Shown: positions 1-5,905, counted from the stretch's first letter. The stretch is 11,039 nt of DNA from CAZKTF01 sp964555565 (GCA_964555565.1 CAZKTF010000112.1:1-11039); one strand, 5' to 3'. Notes: generated from the sequence alone by a model not told the origin. Program-made: numbers and translations.

Positions 1-537
1 CTCGCCGCGCTCGCCACGCTCGCGCTCACGCGGCGCACGGGGATCGGACGCACCGACGGGGACCCGGACGACCTCGCGGTCCTGCCGGTCACCCCCGCGG
101 ACGACGCGATGGTCCGCTCCTTCGTGGAGTCCGAGGCGGAGATCCTCCGGCGCAAGCAGGAGGTCGTCCCCTACCCGGTGGCGGACTTCCTCGCGGACCT
201 GGCGGACATCCCCCGGCGCCTCGACCGGCCGGAGCCGATCCTCCCCGAGGACCGGGTGCCCGCCGTCTCGGGGCCCTTCCGCATCGAGGCCAACCACGAG
301 GACCGCGTGGTCAAGCTCTACGACTACTTCCGCGACAAGTACGGGAGCCCGCGGGGGGAGCGGCGCGCGGACCTCTACCTCGCGGTCCTGGCCTACCTCG
401 CCCGGCACCGGCGCGACCTCGAGGCCCGGGAGGAGATGTCGGTGGGCGAGGACGGCGAGGTCCTGTTCCGGGACGAGACGCTCGCCGGCCTCCTCGGCCG
501 CCCGCTCGCGTGGTTCGAGTCCCCCGCCGCGCGCTGA
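1..537 (+). CDS. 3' part of an unrecognised protein, 5' end outside the window
   Basis: The frame is open from base 1 to a TGA at 535-537 (178 codons), so the gene begins before the window. An ATG at 109 is only an internal methionine. The first visible residues (LAALATLALTRR) look like the end of a hydrophobic helix followed by positive charges. The rest is soluble, charged and mostly helical, with many Arg, Asp and Glu, and includes the stretch YDYFRDKYGSP near residue 110. Codon use is strongly GC3-biased, as in the other host-like genes. I do not recognise the family. A membrane-anchored protein with a cytoplasmic C-terminal domain is possible, but that rests on about ten residues. A CACGGAG-type repeat begins directly after the stop. 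Confidence 0.75.
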   Translation, partial: LAALATLALTRRTGIGRTDGDPDDLAVLPVTPADDAMVRSFVESEAEILRRKQEVVPYPVADFLADLADIPRRLDRPEPILPEDRVPAVSGPFRIEANHEDRVVKLYDYFRDKYGSPRGERRADLYLAVLAYLARHRRDLEAREEMSVGEDGEVLFRDETLAGLLGRPLAWFESPAAR

Positions 538-544
538 CTCCGTC

Positions 545-600
545 GCTGGGAAGACACGGACTCACCACGGAGACACGGAGTTCCACGGAGAACGGCAGGA
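545..600. repeat. CACGGAG-family dispersed repeat, copy 1
   Basis: This stretch is built from iterated ACGGA/CACGGAG words: ACACGGA, CACCACGGAGACACGGAG and CCACGGAG. Its core at 561-580 matches the copies at 1878-1898 (same orientation) and 1954-1974 (inverted). Repeats of this CAC(G/A)GAG type are scattered through many bacterial genomes as non-coding elements. It lies directly at the point where the neighbouring P-loop reading frame loses sense. Confidence 0.7.
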
Positions 601-605
601 GTACG

Positions 606-757
606 GGGATGTCCCACTCGCGGTGCAACCCGTGAGCCTCGAAGACTCCGGGGACGTCCACATCAACGTGGAGCCAACTCTTCTTCTCGGCGAGCCAGCG
701 ACCGTATGCGGACTTTCCCGACGCTGGGATTCCACTCAAGAGGAGGATCCTCGGCAT
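606..757 (-). pseudogene. 5' fragment of a P-loop kinase/AAA-type ATPase gene, truncated by a repeat
   Basis: On the minus strand from ATG 757 (or GTG 796 in the same frame) the product begins MPRILLLSGIPASGKSAYGR. It carries a clear Walker A motif, GIPASGKS, after a hydrophobic beta strand, then RWLAEKK and a second strand, WLHVDVDVP. This is the usual N-terminus of small P-loop kinases and zeta-toxin-like ATPases. About 50 residues in, after GLHREWDIPV, the frame enters the CACGGAG repeat and the sequence becomes meaningless, although no stop occurs until 311. The Walker B and later motifs are absent. The codons (TTG, AGT, GGA, GTT, GAT) are less GC-biased than in neighbouring genes, which fits foreign origin or decay. 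I infer a gene remnant; a functional short peptide is unlikely. Confidence 0.65.
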
Positions 758-842
758 GCCCGCGTCCCCTGTTCGGGGCTCTTCCGAGGTTGACACGGGC
801 GGTGCCCCGAAGGCGTAGGAACTGCCCGTCCGCTTCCCCGCG

Positions 843-848
843 TAGGAT
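843..848 (+). promoter_or_regulatory. TAGGAT, possible -10 element upstream of the DUF3800 gene
   Basis: TAGGAT lies about 105 nt before the GTG start of the DUF3800 gene, in the space between it and the divergent P-loop remnant. The same hexamer class (TAGNAT) occurs before four other genes or operons in this window. There is no convincing -35 at 17 nt. A TTGACA is present at 790-795 but is too far away; it lies in the loop of an 8-bp inverted repeat, TTCGGGGC 772-779 with GCCCCGAA 804-811. Apart from these elements I see nothing in 797-952. Confidence 0.25.
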
Positions 849-952
849 GATGGTCAGCCAGAGCCCAGCGGAAGCCGGCCGAGGCTCCAAGGCTCGCGCG
901 ACTTGTCCCCGGTCCAGGTCACGAGGGCGTACGTTTCATCGCGGAGGGCAAG

Positions 953-1690
953 GTGCTCTGGGCGTTCATCGACGAGGCGGGGGACCGCTCACACTCGGCG
1001 AATTCGAGCGCGCATTTCGTCATGTCCGCCGTCGTCATGGACGACGCGGGACGGGTCGCCGTGCGCCCGTTCCTCGCCCAGCTCCGGCAGTCCATCGGCC
1101 GGCAGCCGGGGCAGGAACTCCACTGGAGGAATATCAAGAAGCACCCGCAGAAGATCCACATCGCCCAGGAGGTGGGCAAGGCCGGGTTCCTGACCATCTC
1201 CACTGTGGTGGTGTGCAAGCGCCACCTGCCCGCGACGAACCTCATCCAGGACCAGGACACCGCCTACCTGTTCACTCTCCGGTTCCTGCTGGAGCGGCTC
1301 TCGTGGCTGGCCCGGGACTTGAACCAGCAGTTGGACTACACGCTCGCCCACATCCGAAGGTTCAGGAAGGCCACGCTGCGCCTCTACGAGGCGAACCTCC
1401 GGGGGCGGGCGGACTGCAAGGTCGAGTGGGGTGTCATCCCGAGGGGCGGCCGCATCAGCACGCCGAAGGTGCTGGAAGAACTTCAGCTCGCCGACATCAC
1501 CGCGTCCGCCACGTTCCGGGCATTCGAGCCGGACCAGTACCGGAACACGGAGCGGAGGTACCTGACCGAGTTCGCCCCGCGCCTGTACCGTCGCGGGACG
1601 GGGGCGAACGCGCTCACGAGCTACGGGCTGAAGATGCACCCGTGGAACGCAGCGGCCCAAGCCGCCTACGGATGGATCACGACCCTGTAG
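953..1690 (+). CDS. DUF3800 family protein
   Basis: The 245-residue product starts at GTG 953, preceded by GGAGGG (943-948) at 4-nt spacing. That start puts the family's N-terminal acidic motif FIDEAGD at residues 5-11. Other DUF3800 hallmarks follow in order: ELHWRNIKK around residues 55-63 and LQLADITASATFRAFE from about residue 177, with Asp181. The length is typical. The spaced N- and C-terminal acidic residues suggest a metal-dependent nuclease-like fold, but the function of the family is not established. Members are common in phage, defence and other mobile contexts, and this copy sits alone in an islet between CACGGAG repeats, next to a broken P-loop gene. It has more mixed codons than the flanking genes, consistent with horizontal transfer. 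Family assignment is firm; role is unknown. Confidence 0.88.
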   Translation: MLWAFIDEAGDRSHSANSSAHFVMSAVVMDDAGRVAVRPFLAQLRQSIGRQPGQELHWRNIKKHPQKIHIAQEVGKAGFLTISTVVVCKRHLPATNLIQDQDTAYLFTLRFLLERLSWLARDLNQQLDYTLAHIRRFRKATLRLYEANLRGRADCKVEWGVIPRGGRISTPKVLEELQLADITASATFRAFEPDQYRNTERRYLTEFAPRLYRRGTGANALTSYGLKMHPWNAAAQAAYGWITTL

Positions 1691-1704
1691 GGGGCCGTGG
1701 GGGT

Positions 1705-1773
1705 GGTCGAGGGGCTGGCTACTGCCGGTTGCCCGGGTGACGCGGTTTCCCGCGCCAGCCAGCCCTCCCGACC
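1705..1773. repeat. Imperfect inverted repeat after the DUF3800 gene
   Basis: GGTCGAGGGGCTGGCT (1705-1720) is nearly the reverse complement of AGCCAGCCCTCCCGACC (1757-1773), giving arms of 16-17 bp around a 36-nt loop, 14 nt after the DUF3800 stop. No T-run follows, so a classical intrinsic terminator is not supported. It could be a factor-dependent terminator structure or the end of a small mobile element. The rest of the 1691-1982 gap holds only the CACGGAG repeat. Confidence 0.45.
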
Positions 1774-1877
1774 GCGTCCAGCATACATCAGTGGGGGGAC
1801 AGGGCACTCCCCATTCCTGCCCTGGGTTCGTCCATCCGCGGTCTGCAAGGCTCGTACTCCACGCCCGGCAGCGTCGG

Positions 1878-1974
1878 TTCACCACAGAGCCACGGAGGGC
1901 ACAGAGGGAGACAGCGGAGGATGAGTGGCAGCCGTTCCCCCGGTTCTGGTCGTCCTCCGTGTCTCCGTGGTGGA
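1878..1974. repeat. CACGGAG-family repeat arranged as an inverted pair
   Basis: TTCACCACAGAGCCACGGAGG (1878-1898, forward copy) and the stretch at 1954-1974 are reverse complements at 18 of 21 positions, separated by 55 nt. Further ACAGAGG and GCGGAGG words lie in the forward arm. The pair sits between the convergent DUF3800 gene and the minus-strand membrane protein, ending 9 nt before that gene's stop codon, so a folded transcript could end or protect both messages. Its core matches copy 1 at 561-580. Confidence 0.65.
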
Positions 1975-1982
1975 CGTTCACG

Positions 1983-2381
1983 TCACTCCCGGACGCGGCC
2001 CTGGGTGTCGAGGATGTCTCCCGCGCCGGGGCGCGGCGGCGCGTCGGGGGTACGCCTCCGCCGCCGCGGGATCCGGTCGATCGCGAAGCCCAGGATCATC
2101 GAGGCCCCGAGGAGGCCGAAGAACACCGCCCAGCCGTTGAGGCGTTGTGGGTCCCCCGACCTGAACTCCTCGTGGTTGAGGAGCGTCCAGCCGATCCCGG
2201 CGCCCCACAGCAGCGGGTGGATCGCCCAGCGCCAGTTCCCGCGCAGGAGCGCCCCCACCGTGGACGTAGCCGCCAGCACGAGGAACACCCAGGTCCAGGG
2301 CTTCCCCTGCTGGACGATCCACGCCATCCCGAGGAGGAACACCCCGAGGGAGACCCCGGACCAGGCGGCGCGGAGGGTCAC
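1983..2381 (-). CDS. Small polytopic membrane protein, function unknown
   Basis: The 132-residue protein starts at GTG 2381. That GTG overlaps the TGA of the upstream lipoprotein gene (GTGA), and GGAGG lies 7 nt upstream inside that gene, so translational coupling is likely. Four hydrophobic segments are visible, at roughly residues 7-24 (GVSLGVFLLGMAWIV), 29-46, 51-68 (rich in Trp) and 83-102 (WAVFFGLLGASMILGFAI). The last is followed by RRRRR and a Pro-rich, charged tail of about 30 residues; the Arg cluster predicts a cytoplasmic C-terminus. No catalytic motif is visible and I do not recognise the family. It is the last gene of the nadA transcription unit, ending next to the inverted CACGGAG repeat. 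Confidence 0.75.
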   Translation of the reverse strand: MTLRAAWSGVSLGVFLLGMAWIVQQGKPWTWVFLVLAATSTVGALLRGNWRWAIHPLLWGAGIGWTLLNHEEFRSGDPQRLNGWAVFFGLLGASMILGFAIDRIPRRRRRTPDAPPRPGAGDILDTQGRVRE

Positions 2382-3376
2382 TTCGCGGCCTCCTGCCGAA
2401 GGAGCCAGGCCAGCGCGGCTGCGGAGTCCTCCTCGACGTGGACGCCGGCCGGGGCGGTCGCGGGCAGGCGACCGGCGAAGACGAGCCGGGGACCGCGGAG
2501 GAGGAGGGCCCGGTCCCGGTCGAGCACGTCCTCTGGACGGGGCCAGCGCACCGCGAGGAGCCCGCCCGTCCACGGGCCCGGGTCCCGGAGGAGAATCTCC
2601 CACGCCACCGCCGCCTCGGGTCCCCCCCCCGCGAGGAAGCAGCGGCGGGGGTCCCCTCCCGCGCGCACCCCGGCCTCGAGGGCGAAGGCCGCCTTGCGGG
2701 CGGCCGCGGCGCCCCGCTCCCGCCGGGTCTGCCATGCCCGCCCCGTGCGGCCCACGCGGTAGGGCGGTCCGGCCAGCGCCACGACGCACCGGGCGCTCCG
2801 GGCCTCGGCCGCGATCGCCACGGCCGGGTCGCCGCCTCTCTCCGCCCCGGCGAGGACCACCACGAGCGGCTGCGGGCCCGGTCCCGCCCCCTCGGACGGG
2901 GTGACCTCCACGGCGGCGTCGGACGAGAGCCGCTCGATCAGGGCCTTGAACCGCGGCTCGCCCCGGAGCGCGTCCAGGTCCGGGTCCTCGCGGACGTGGT
3001 CGTAGTCCACGACCGCGAACCCGTCCTCGAGCGCGCACTCGAGCGCGTCGAGCGCCGCCTCCGTCCTCCCCCCGAGCGCCCGGACGCAGGCCAGGTTGTA
3101 CTGGTCCTCGCAGCGCAGACGCCAGGCCGCGTCCGTGAGGTCCGAGGGCGGGTAGAGGGCGAGTTTCCGCTCGAACGCCGCCGCCGCCTCGTCCCAGCGG
3201 CCGCGTCCCATCCCCGCCTCCGCGTTCGCCCCGGCCTCGAGCCAGGCCCCGGCCGACTCCCCGAACACGCGGACCACCGCTGGCGGGGGCGCGGCGGGGG
3301 CGCAGCCCGCGGCGGCGAGGAGGAACGACGCCAGGGCCGCCGCGCCCCTCCGGCGCGGGGCGGGACCGCCTCCCAC
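2378..3376 (-). CDS. Lipoprotein with TPR-like region and degenerate alpha/beta-hydrolase-like domain
   Basis: The start is GTG 3376, sharing one base with the nadA stop (TAGTG). It gives a 332-residue product with an Arg-rich n-region (PRRR), a hydrophobic core and a lipobox-like LAAAGC ending at Cys25, so export and lipid anchoring are likely. Residues about 50-150 are TPR-like: WDEAAAAFERKLALYPP, YNLACVRALGGRTEAALDAL and the typical final unit DPDLDALRGEPRFKALIERL. From about residue 160 the order PLVVVLAG, PRRCFLAGGGPEAAVAWEIL, GGLLAV and RLVFAGRLP resembles an esterase-like alpha/beta hydrolase. The nucleophile elbow, however, reads AGGGP (about 249-253) with no Ser, and the usual acidic residue after the late strand is not visible. 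I infer a binding or scaffold protein rather than an enzyme. The hydrolase-fold assignment is tentative; the lipoprotein and TPR calls are stronger. Confidence 0.75.
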   Translation of the reverse strand: MGGGPAPRRRGAAALASFLLAAAGCAPAAPPPAVVRVFGESAGAWLEAGANAEAGMGRGRWDEAAAAFERKLALYPPSDLTDAAWRLRCEDQYNLACVRALGGRTEAALDALECALEDGFAVVDYDHVREDPDLDALRGEPRFKALIERLSSDAAVEVTPSEGAGPGPQPLVVVLAGAERGGDPAVAIAAEARSARCVVALAGPPYRVGRTGRAWQTRRERGAAAARKAAFALEAGVRAGGDPRRCFLAGGGPEAAVAWEILLRDPGPWTGGLLAVRWPRPEDVLDRDRALLLRGPRLVFAGRLPATAPAGVHVEEDSAAALAWLLRQEAAK

Positions 3377-4464
3377 TACCGGGCCTCGAGCATCCGCTCG
3401 AGGGCGAGGCGCGCGGGCGCGGCGGTCTCCTCCGGCACGCGGACCTCGTCGTCCGGGTCGAAGGTCTCGAGCGTGTGGAGGAGGTGCGGGGTGTCCACGC
3501 GCCACATGTTCGGGCAGAGGGAGCGGGAGAGCGGGAAGATGGTCTTGTCCGGGTGCTCGTAGGCCAGGCGCGCGACGAGGTTCACCTCGGTACCGATGGC
3601 GATGACGGAGCCCGGCGCGGCCTCCTCGCAGTAGCGGACGATGAACCCCGTGGACCCGCAGGCGTCGCTCAGCGCCACGACCTCCTCGCGGCACTCCGGG
3701 TGCACGACCACCTGCCCGTCCGGGTAGTCGTTGCGGACCTTCACGACCATCTCCGGGGAGAAGTGCTCGTGGACGTGGCAGTAGCCCTTCCAGAGGATCA
3801 CCTTCGCCTGGCGGAACCGGTCCGCCGACCCGCCGCCGAGGGGCTCCGCGGAGCGCCAGTCCCAGGGGGCGATCTCCCGCCGCTTGATCCCCTTCGCGTT
3901 GGCGGTGTTGCGGCCGAGGTGCTCGTCGGGGAAGAAGAAGAGCCGCTCCCCGCGCGCGAAGGCCCAGTCGTAGACCGCCCCGGCGCTCGTCGAGGTGCAC
4001 ACGATCCCGCCGTGGCTCCCGCAGAAGGCCTTGAGCTCGACGTCGGAGTTGATGTAGGTGACCGGGATCACCTTCGAGGTGTCCAGGACCTCCGAGAGTT
4101 CCTTCCAGGCCCGCTCGACGCGCGGGAGGTCGGCCATGTCGGCCATGGGGCAGCCGGCGCGCCAGTTCGGGTGGAAGACCCGCTGCTCGGGACGCGCGAG
4201 CACCCGCGCGCTCTCCACCATGAACCGGACCCCGCAGAACACGATGGCCGTCGCGTCCGCCTGGTCCCGCGCGGCCTTGCAGAGGCCGAAGGAGTCCCCG
4301 CGGTAGTCCCCCAGTTCCACGATGGCGCGGCGCTGGTAGTGGTGGGCGAGGATGACGACGCTGCGCCCGAGCTTCGCCTTGAGCGCCCGGATCCGCTCGA
4401 CGACCGGGGCCTCCTCGGCCTCGAGGCGGGTCTGGTTCGGGACGACCGTCACGGCTGTCGGCAT
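3376..4464 (-). CDS. nadA: Quinolinate synthase NadA
   Basis: This enzyme condenses iminoaspartate with dihydroxyacetone phosphate to quinolinate in NAD biosynthesis, using a [4Fe-4S] cluster. The 362-residue product contains the diagnostic motifs in order: ILAHHYQ (38-44), GDSFGL, FCGVRFMVES, AGCPMAD (Cys105), INSDVELKA, GGIVCTST (Cys156), PDEHLGRNTA, HVHEHF, HPEC (255-258), GSTGF, GTEVNLV and SLCPNM (Cys317). Cys105, Cys156 and Cys317 match the three cluster ligands known from the family, and the length matches the longer bacterial form. The ATG at 4464 has GGAGG six nt upstream, lying in a 12-bp palindrome (4465-4476). The frame stays open upstream to 4749, but that part only translates the repeat block and is not NadA-like. 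The lipoprotein gene overlaps its stop by one base. nadB and nadC are not in the window. Confidence 0.96.
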   Translation of the reverse strand: MPTAVTVVPNQTRLEAEEAPVVERIRALKAKLGRSVVILAHHYQRRAIVELGDYRGDSFGLCKAARDQADATAIVFCGVRFMVESARVLARPEQRVFHPNWRAGCPMADMADLPRVERAWKELSEVLDTSKVIPVTYINSDVELKAFCGSHGGIVCTSTSAGAVYDWAFARGERLFFFPDEHLGRNTANAKGIKRREIAPWDWRSAEPLGGGSADRFRQAKVILWKGYCHVHEHFSPEMVVKVRNDYPDGQVVVHPECREEVVALSDACGSTGFIVRYCEEAAPGSVIAIGTEVNLVARLAYEHPDKTIFPLSRSLCPNMWRVDTPHLLHTLETFDPDDEVRVPEETAAPARLALERMLEAR

Positions 4465-4504
4465 GGGAGGCCTCCCCGGGCGGTTCCTTCCGCCCGATCG
4501 CGCC

Positions 4505-4510
4505 ATCCTA
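4505..4510 (-). promoter_or_regulatory. TAGGAT, possible -10 element of nadA
   Basis: Read on the minus strand this is TAGGAT, 40 nt before the nadA ATG. Its upstream side abuts the first GGGGTCTGACC copy of the repeat block, so any -35 or activator site would lie inside the repeat. No -35 consensus is visible there. Confidence 0.3.
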
Positions 4511-4677
4511 AGGGGTCTGACCTCGCGCGCTAGAAAGGTGCGCCCTCGCGCCGAGTCCCTCGGCGCGCGGGGTCTGACCCCGTGCATGGCCACAAGGGGT
4601 CTGACCTCGCGCGCTAGAAAGGTGCGGCCTCGCGCCGAGTCCCTCGGCGCGCGGGGTCTGACCCCGCGCGTGGCCCC
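4510..4677. repeat. 84-bp direct tandem repeat, two units
   Basis: Unit 1 (4510-4593) and unit 2 (4594-4677) match at about 80 of 84 positions. Each unit starts AAGGGGTCTGACC, then has GCGCGCTAGAAAGGTGCG, then a perfect 9-bp stem (CGCGCCGAG/CTCGGCGCG, loop TCC; 4547-4567 and 4631-4651), then the full 13-mer GGGGTCTGACCCC (4569-4581 and 4653-4665). The 13-mer arms GGGGTC/GACCCC are complementary. The layout resembles REP/BIME-type palindromic repeats. I see no transposase in the window that would mobilise it. Confidence 0.85.
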
Positions 4678-4699
4678 GTGCGTGGCCACGTGCGTGACC
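4664..4699. repeat. 12-bp tandem repeat, three units
   Basis: CCGCGCGTGGCC, CCGTGCGTGGCC and ACGTGCGTGACC follow one another, differing at one to three positions. A related CCGTGCATGGCC ends 84-bp unit 1 (4580-4591), so this looks like a local slippage expansion of the unit's end. Confidence 0.7.
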
Positions 4700-4730
4700 C
4701 CGAGCGTTTGCGATTGCAAACGCTCGGGGT
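4697..4730. repeat. Perfect 15-bp stem hairpin with 4-nt loop
   Basis: ACCCCGAGCGTTTGC (4697-4711) pairs exactly with GCAAACGCTCGGGGT (4716-4730) around the loop GATT. It lies about 115 nt beyond the stop of the thioredoxin-like selenoprotein gene, on that gene's transcript. Neither strand has a T-run after the stem, so a classical intrinsic terminator is not supported. It may be a cruciform, a mobile-element end, or an RNA-stabilising 3' structure. It is notably AT-richer in its stem than the surrounding repeats. Confidence 0.8.
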
Positions 4731-4787
4731 TGGTGGCGTTGCAACTCACGTTGGCGCAACAGACTGCGACGACGAGCGAATGCGCGA

Positions 4788-4800
4788 GGGGTCTGACCCC
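4788..4800. repeat. Third full copy of the GGGGTCTGACCCC motif
   Basis: This 13-mer is identical to 4569-4581 and 4653-4665, but stands alone, outside the 84-bp units. With the shorter GGGGTCTGACC copies at 4512-4522 and 4596-4606, it makes five occurrences within 290 bp. Between 4731 and 4845 I see no gene. Confidence 0.75.
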
Positions 4801-4845
4801 GTGCTACTGGCCCCGCGATGTCCTGTCGGCGAGCGCGGGCGGTCC

Positions 4846-5754
4846 CTACTTGCCCTCGTCCTGCATCATCTTCGACCAGAACTTCGTGAGCTCCAGCGCG
4901 CCCGGGGCGTTCCCGGCCTTCTCGAGGTCCTTCGCGAGGCCCTCGAGCTTCAGGGCCAGCACGTCCCGGTCCTTGCCCTTGAACTTCTCCGGGGGCCTCT
5001 CCGTCCCGCCGATGAGCCTCGCGACCTTGCGCTGGGCGTCGAACTCGGCCTTGACGGCCGCGTCGGACTCCATCTCGCGCATCTTGCCGGAGGCCTTCGT
5101 GGCGGCCTCGGTCCCCGCGTAGGCCCGGTTCTTGGTGAGCCGTTCGAGCGTCTCCCAGGCCTGGAGGTGGCGCTTCGCTGAGGCCAGGGAGTCGGCCCAC
5201 GCGAGCGTCTTGTCCGCCCGGGCCTTGAGGTCCTCGGCCGTGGGCTTCTTCACGGCCTTCATGGCCGTCTCGATGTCCTTCGAGCCGGCGGTCCCGCTCC
5301 CCTGCCAGGCCACCTTCCCGTCCGCGCCGATGAGGAAGCTGTAGGGGATCTTCCCCGTGCCCACGAACCCGCCGCCGCCCCCGCAGGCGATCTTGTACTC
5401 CTGAGGCATCGTGTTCCTCTGGGCGAGGAACTGCATCACGGCCTCGCGCTTGTCGCCGGTCAGCGCGATCAGGGTGAACCCCTTCGGTCCCAGTTCTTCC
5501 TGGAGCTTCGTGTTGTGGCCTACCAGGCCACAGCACGGGGGTCAGTGCGTGCCCCAGAGTTCGAGCAGGACCACCTCGCCGAGGTGCTCCGCGACGGTCG
5601 TCCTGCCGTCCCAGTTCCCGACCCAGTCGGCGACCTGGATGTCGGGGAAGTCCTTCCCGACCTGCTTGCCGACGATGTTCGGGGCCTCCCCCGCTTCCAC
5701 GCTGCCCGCGAGCCCGAGGGCCAGGGCCGCCGTCGCCAACCACCGGAGCCTCAT
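4846..5754 (-). CDS. Exported thioredoxin/TlpA-like selenoprotein (UPPC active site)
   Basis: The gene reads from ATG 5754 (AGGAGG 9 nt upstream) to TAG 4846, with one in-frame TGA at 5544-5542 read as Sec71 (302 residues). Residues 1-22 are a signal peptide ending VEA, so it should act in the periplasm. Before the UGA is the thioredoxin strand VVLLELWGTH. After it comes PPCCGLVGHNTKLQEEL, then FTLIALTGDKREAV, then the cis-Pro region GTGKIPYSFLIGADGKVAWQ (Pro137). Thus W-G-T-H-U-P-P-C aligns with the family's W-x-x-x-C-x-x-C, Sec replacing the first Cys. Cys74, Cys75 and Cys124 are further thiols. Residues from about 155 form a charged helical domain often appended to such redoxins. A SECIS-like hairpin follows the UGA. 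The likely role is disulfide or peroxide chemistry; the substrate is unknown. Conventional calling would give two pieces (5542-5754 and 4846-5439). Confidence 0.88.
5509..5544 (-). promoter_or_regulatory. Bacterial SECIS-like element with Sec UGA of the thioredoxin-like gene
   Basis: On the mRNA the UGA is 5544-5542. After CCCC, the arm CGTGCTGTGGCC (5537-5526) pairs with GGCCACAACACG (5520-5509), with a single C-A mismatch, closing the loop UGGUA (5525-5521). The apical loop begins 16 nt after the UGA and contains GGU, as expected for bacterial SECIS elements that bind SelB. The stem keeps the reading frame open and encodes the CxxC half of the active site. Confidence 0.8.
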
Positions 5755-5776
5755 GTTCGTCTCCTCCTGGAGCCGG

Positions 5777-5819
5777 GGGGGCCGGAGGCCCCCGTTACGC
5801 CCGGGGGCCTGAGGCCCCC
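5777..5819. repeat. Two tandem GC-rich hairpins in the leader of the thioredoxin-like gene
   Basis: GGGGGCC-GGA-GGCCCCC (5777-5793) and GGGGGCC-TGA-GGCCCCC (5803-5819) are two 7-bp perfect stems with 3-nt loops, each followed by GTT. They differ only in the loop. Both lie between the possible -10 at 5837-5832 and the ATG at 5754, so both would be transcribed in the 5' leader, 23 nt and more before the start codon. They may be a dispersed repeat pair or a leader attenuator; neither is shown by the sequence alone. Confidence 0.65.
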
Positions 5820-5831
5820 GTTCGAGGGCCC

Positions 5832-5837
5832 ATTCTA
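5832..5837 (-). promoter_or_regulatory. TAGAAT, possible -10 element of the thioredoxin-like selenoprotein gene
   Basis: Minus-strand TAGAAT lies 77 nt before the ATG in an otherwise very GC-rich gap. No TTGACA-like -35 is found 17 nt upstream (GGAGAA there). The predicted leader would contain the two GC hairpins at 5777-5819. Confidence 0.3.
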
Positions 5838-5905
5838 GACCCGGGTGGGCCCCCTTCTCCTACCTATGGCGGGCCGACCTCCCGGGCACCCGCGGCGGGG
5901 CCGGG

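Noticed and set aside
311..605. Continuation of the P-loop protein to position 311
   Set aside because: From about 605 down the frame translates the repeat and then the antisense of the first gene, giving Arg/Pro-rich sequence with no fold.
790..821. TTGACA (790-795) with TAGGAA (816-821) as a standard promoter
   Set aside because: The spacer is 20 nt, too long for a typical sigma-70-type promoter, and it overlaps the P-loop remnant's upstream region.
2438..4533. Long plus-strand open frames across nadA and the lipoprotein gene
   Set aside because: They are antisense to genes with clear motifs, and their translations are compositionally biased without domains.
4510..4677. CRISPR array
   Set aside because: There are only two directly adjoining units of 84 bp with no spacers, and no cas genes.
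4697..4730. Rho-independent terminator
   Set aside because: The stem is strong, but neither strand has a following run of T.
4464..4749. N-terminal extension of NadA to position 4749
   Set aside because: It only translates the 84-bp and 12-bp repeats; NadA similarity begins after ATG 4464, which has a good Shine-Dalgarno.
4846..5754. Redoxin gene read as a pseudogene with a nonsense mutation
   Set aside because: The UGA falls exactly on the catalytic first Cys, the downstream frame is intact to a normal stop, codon bias is undisturbed, and a SECIS-like hairpin follows. A second gene beside it shows the same pattern.
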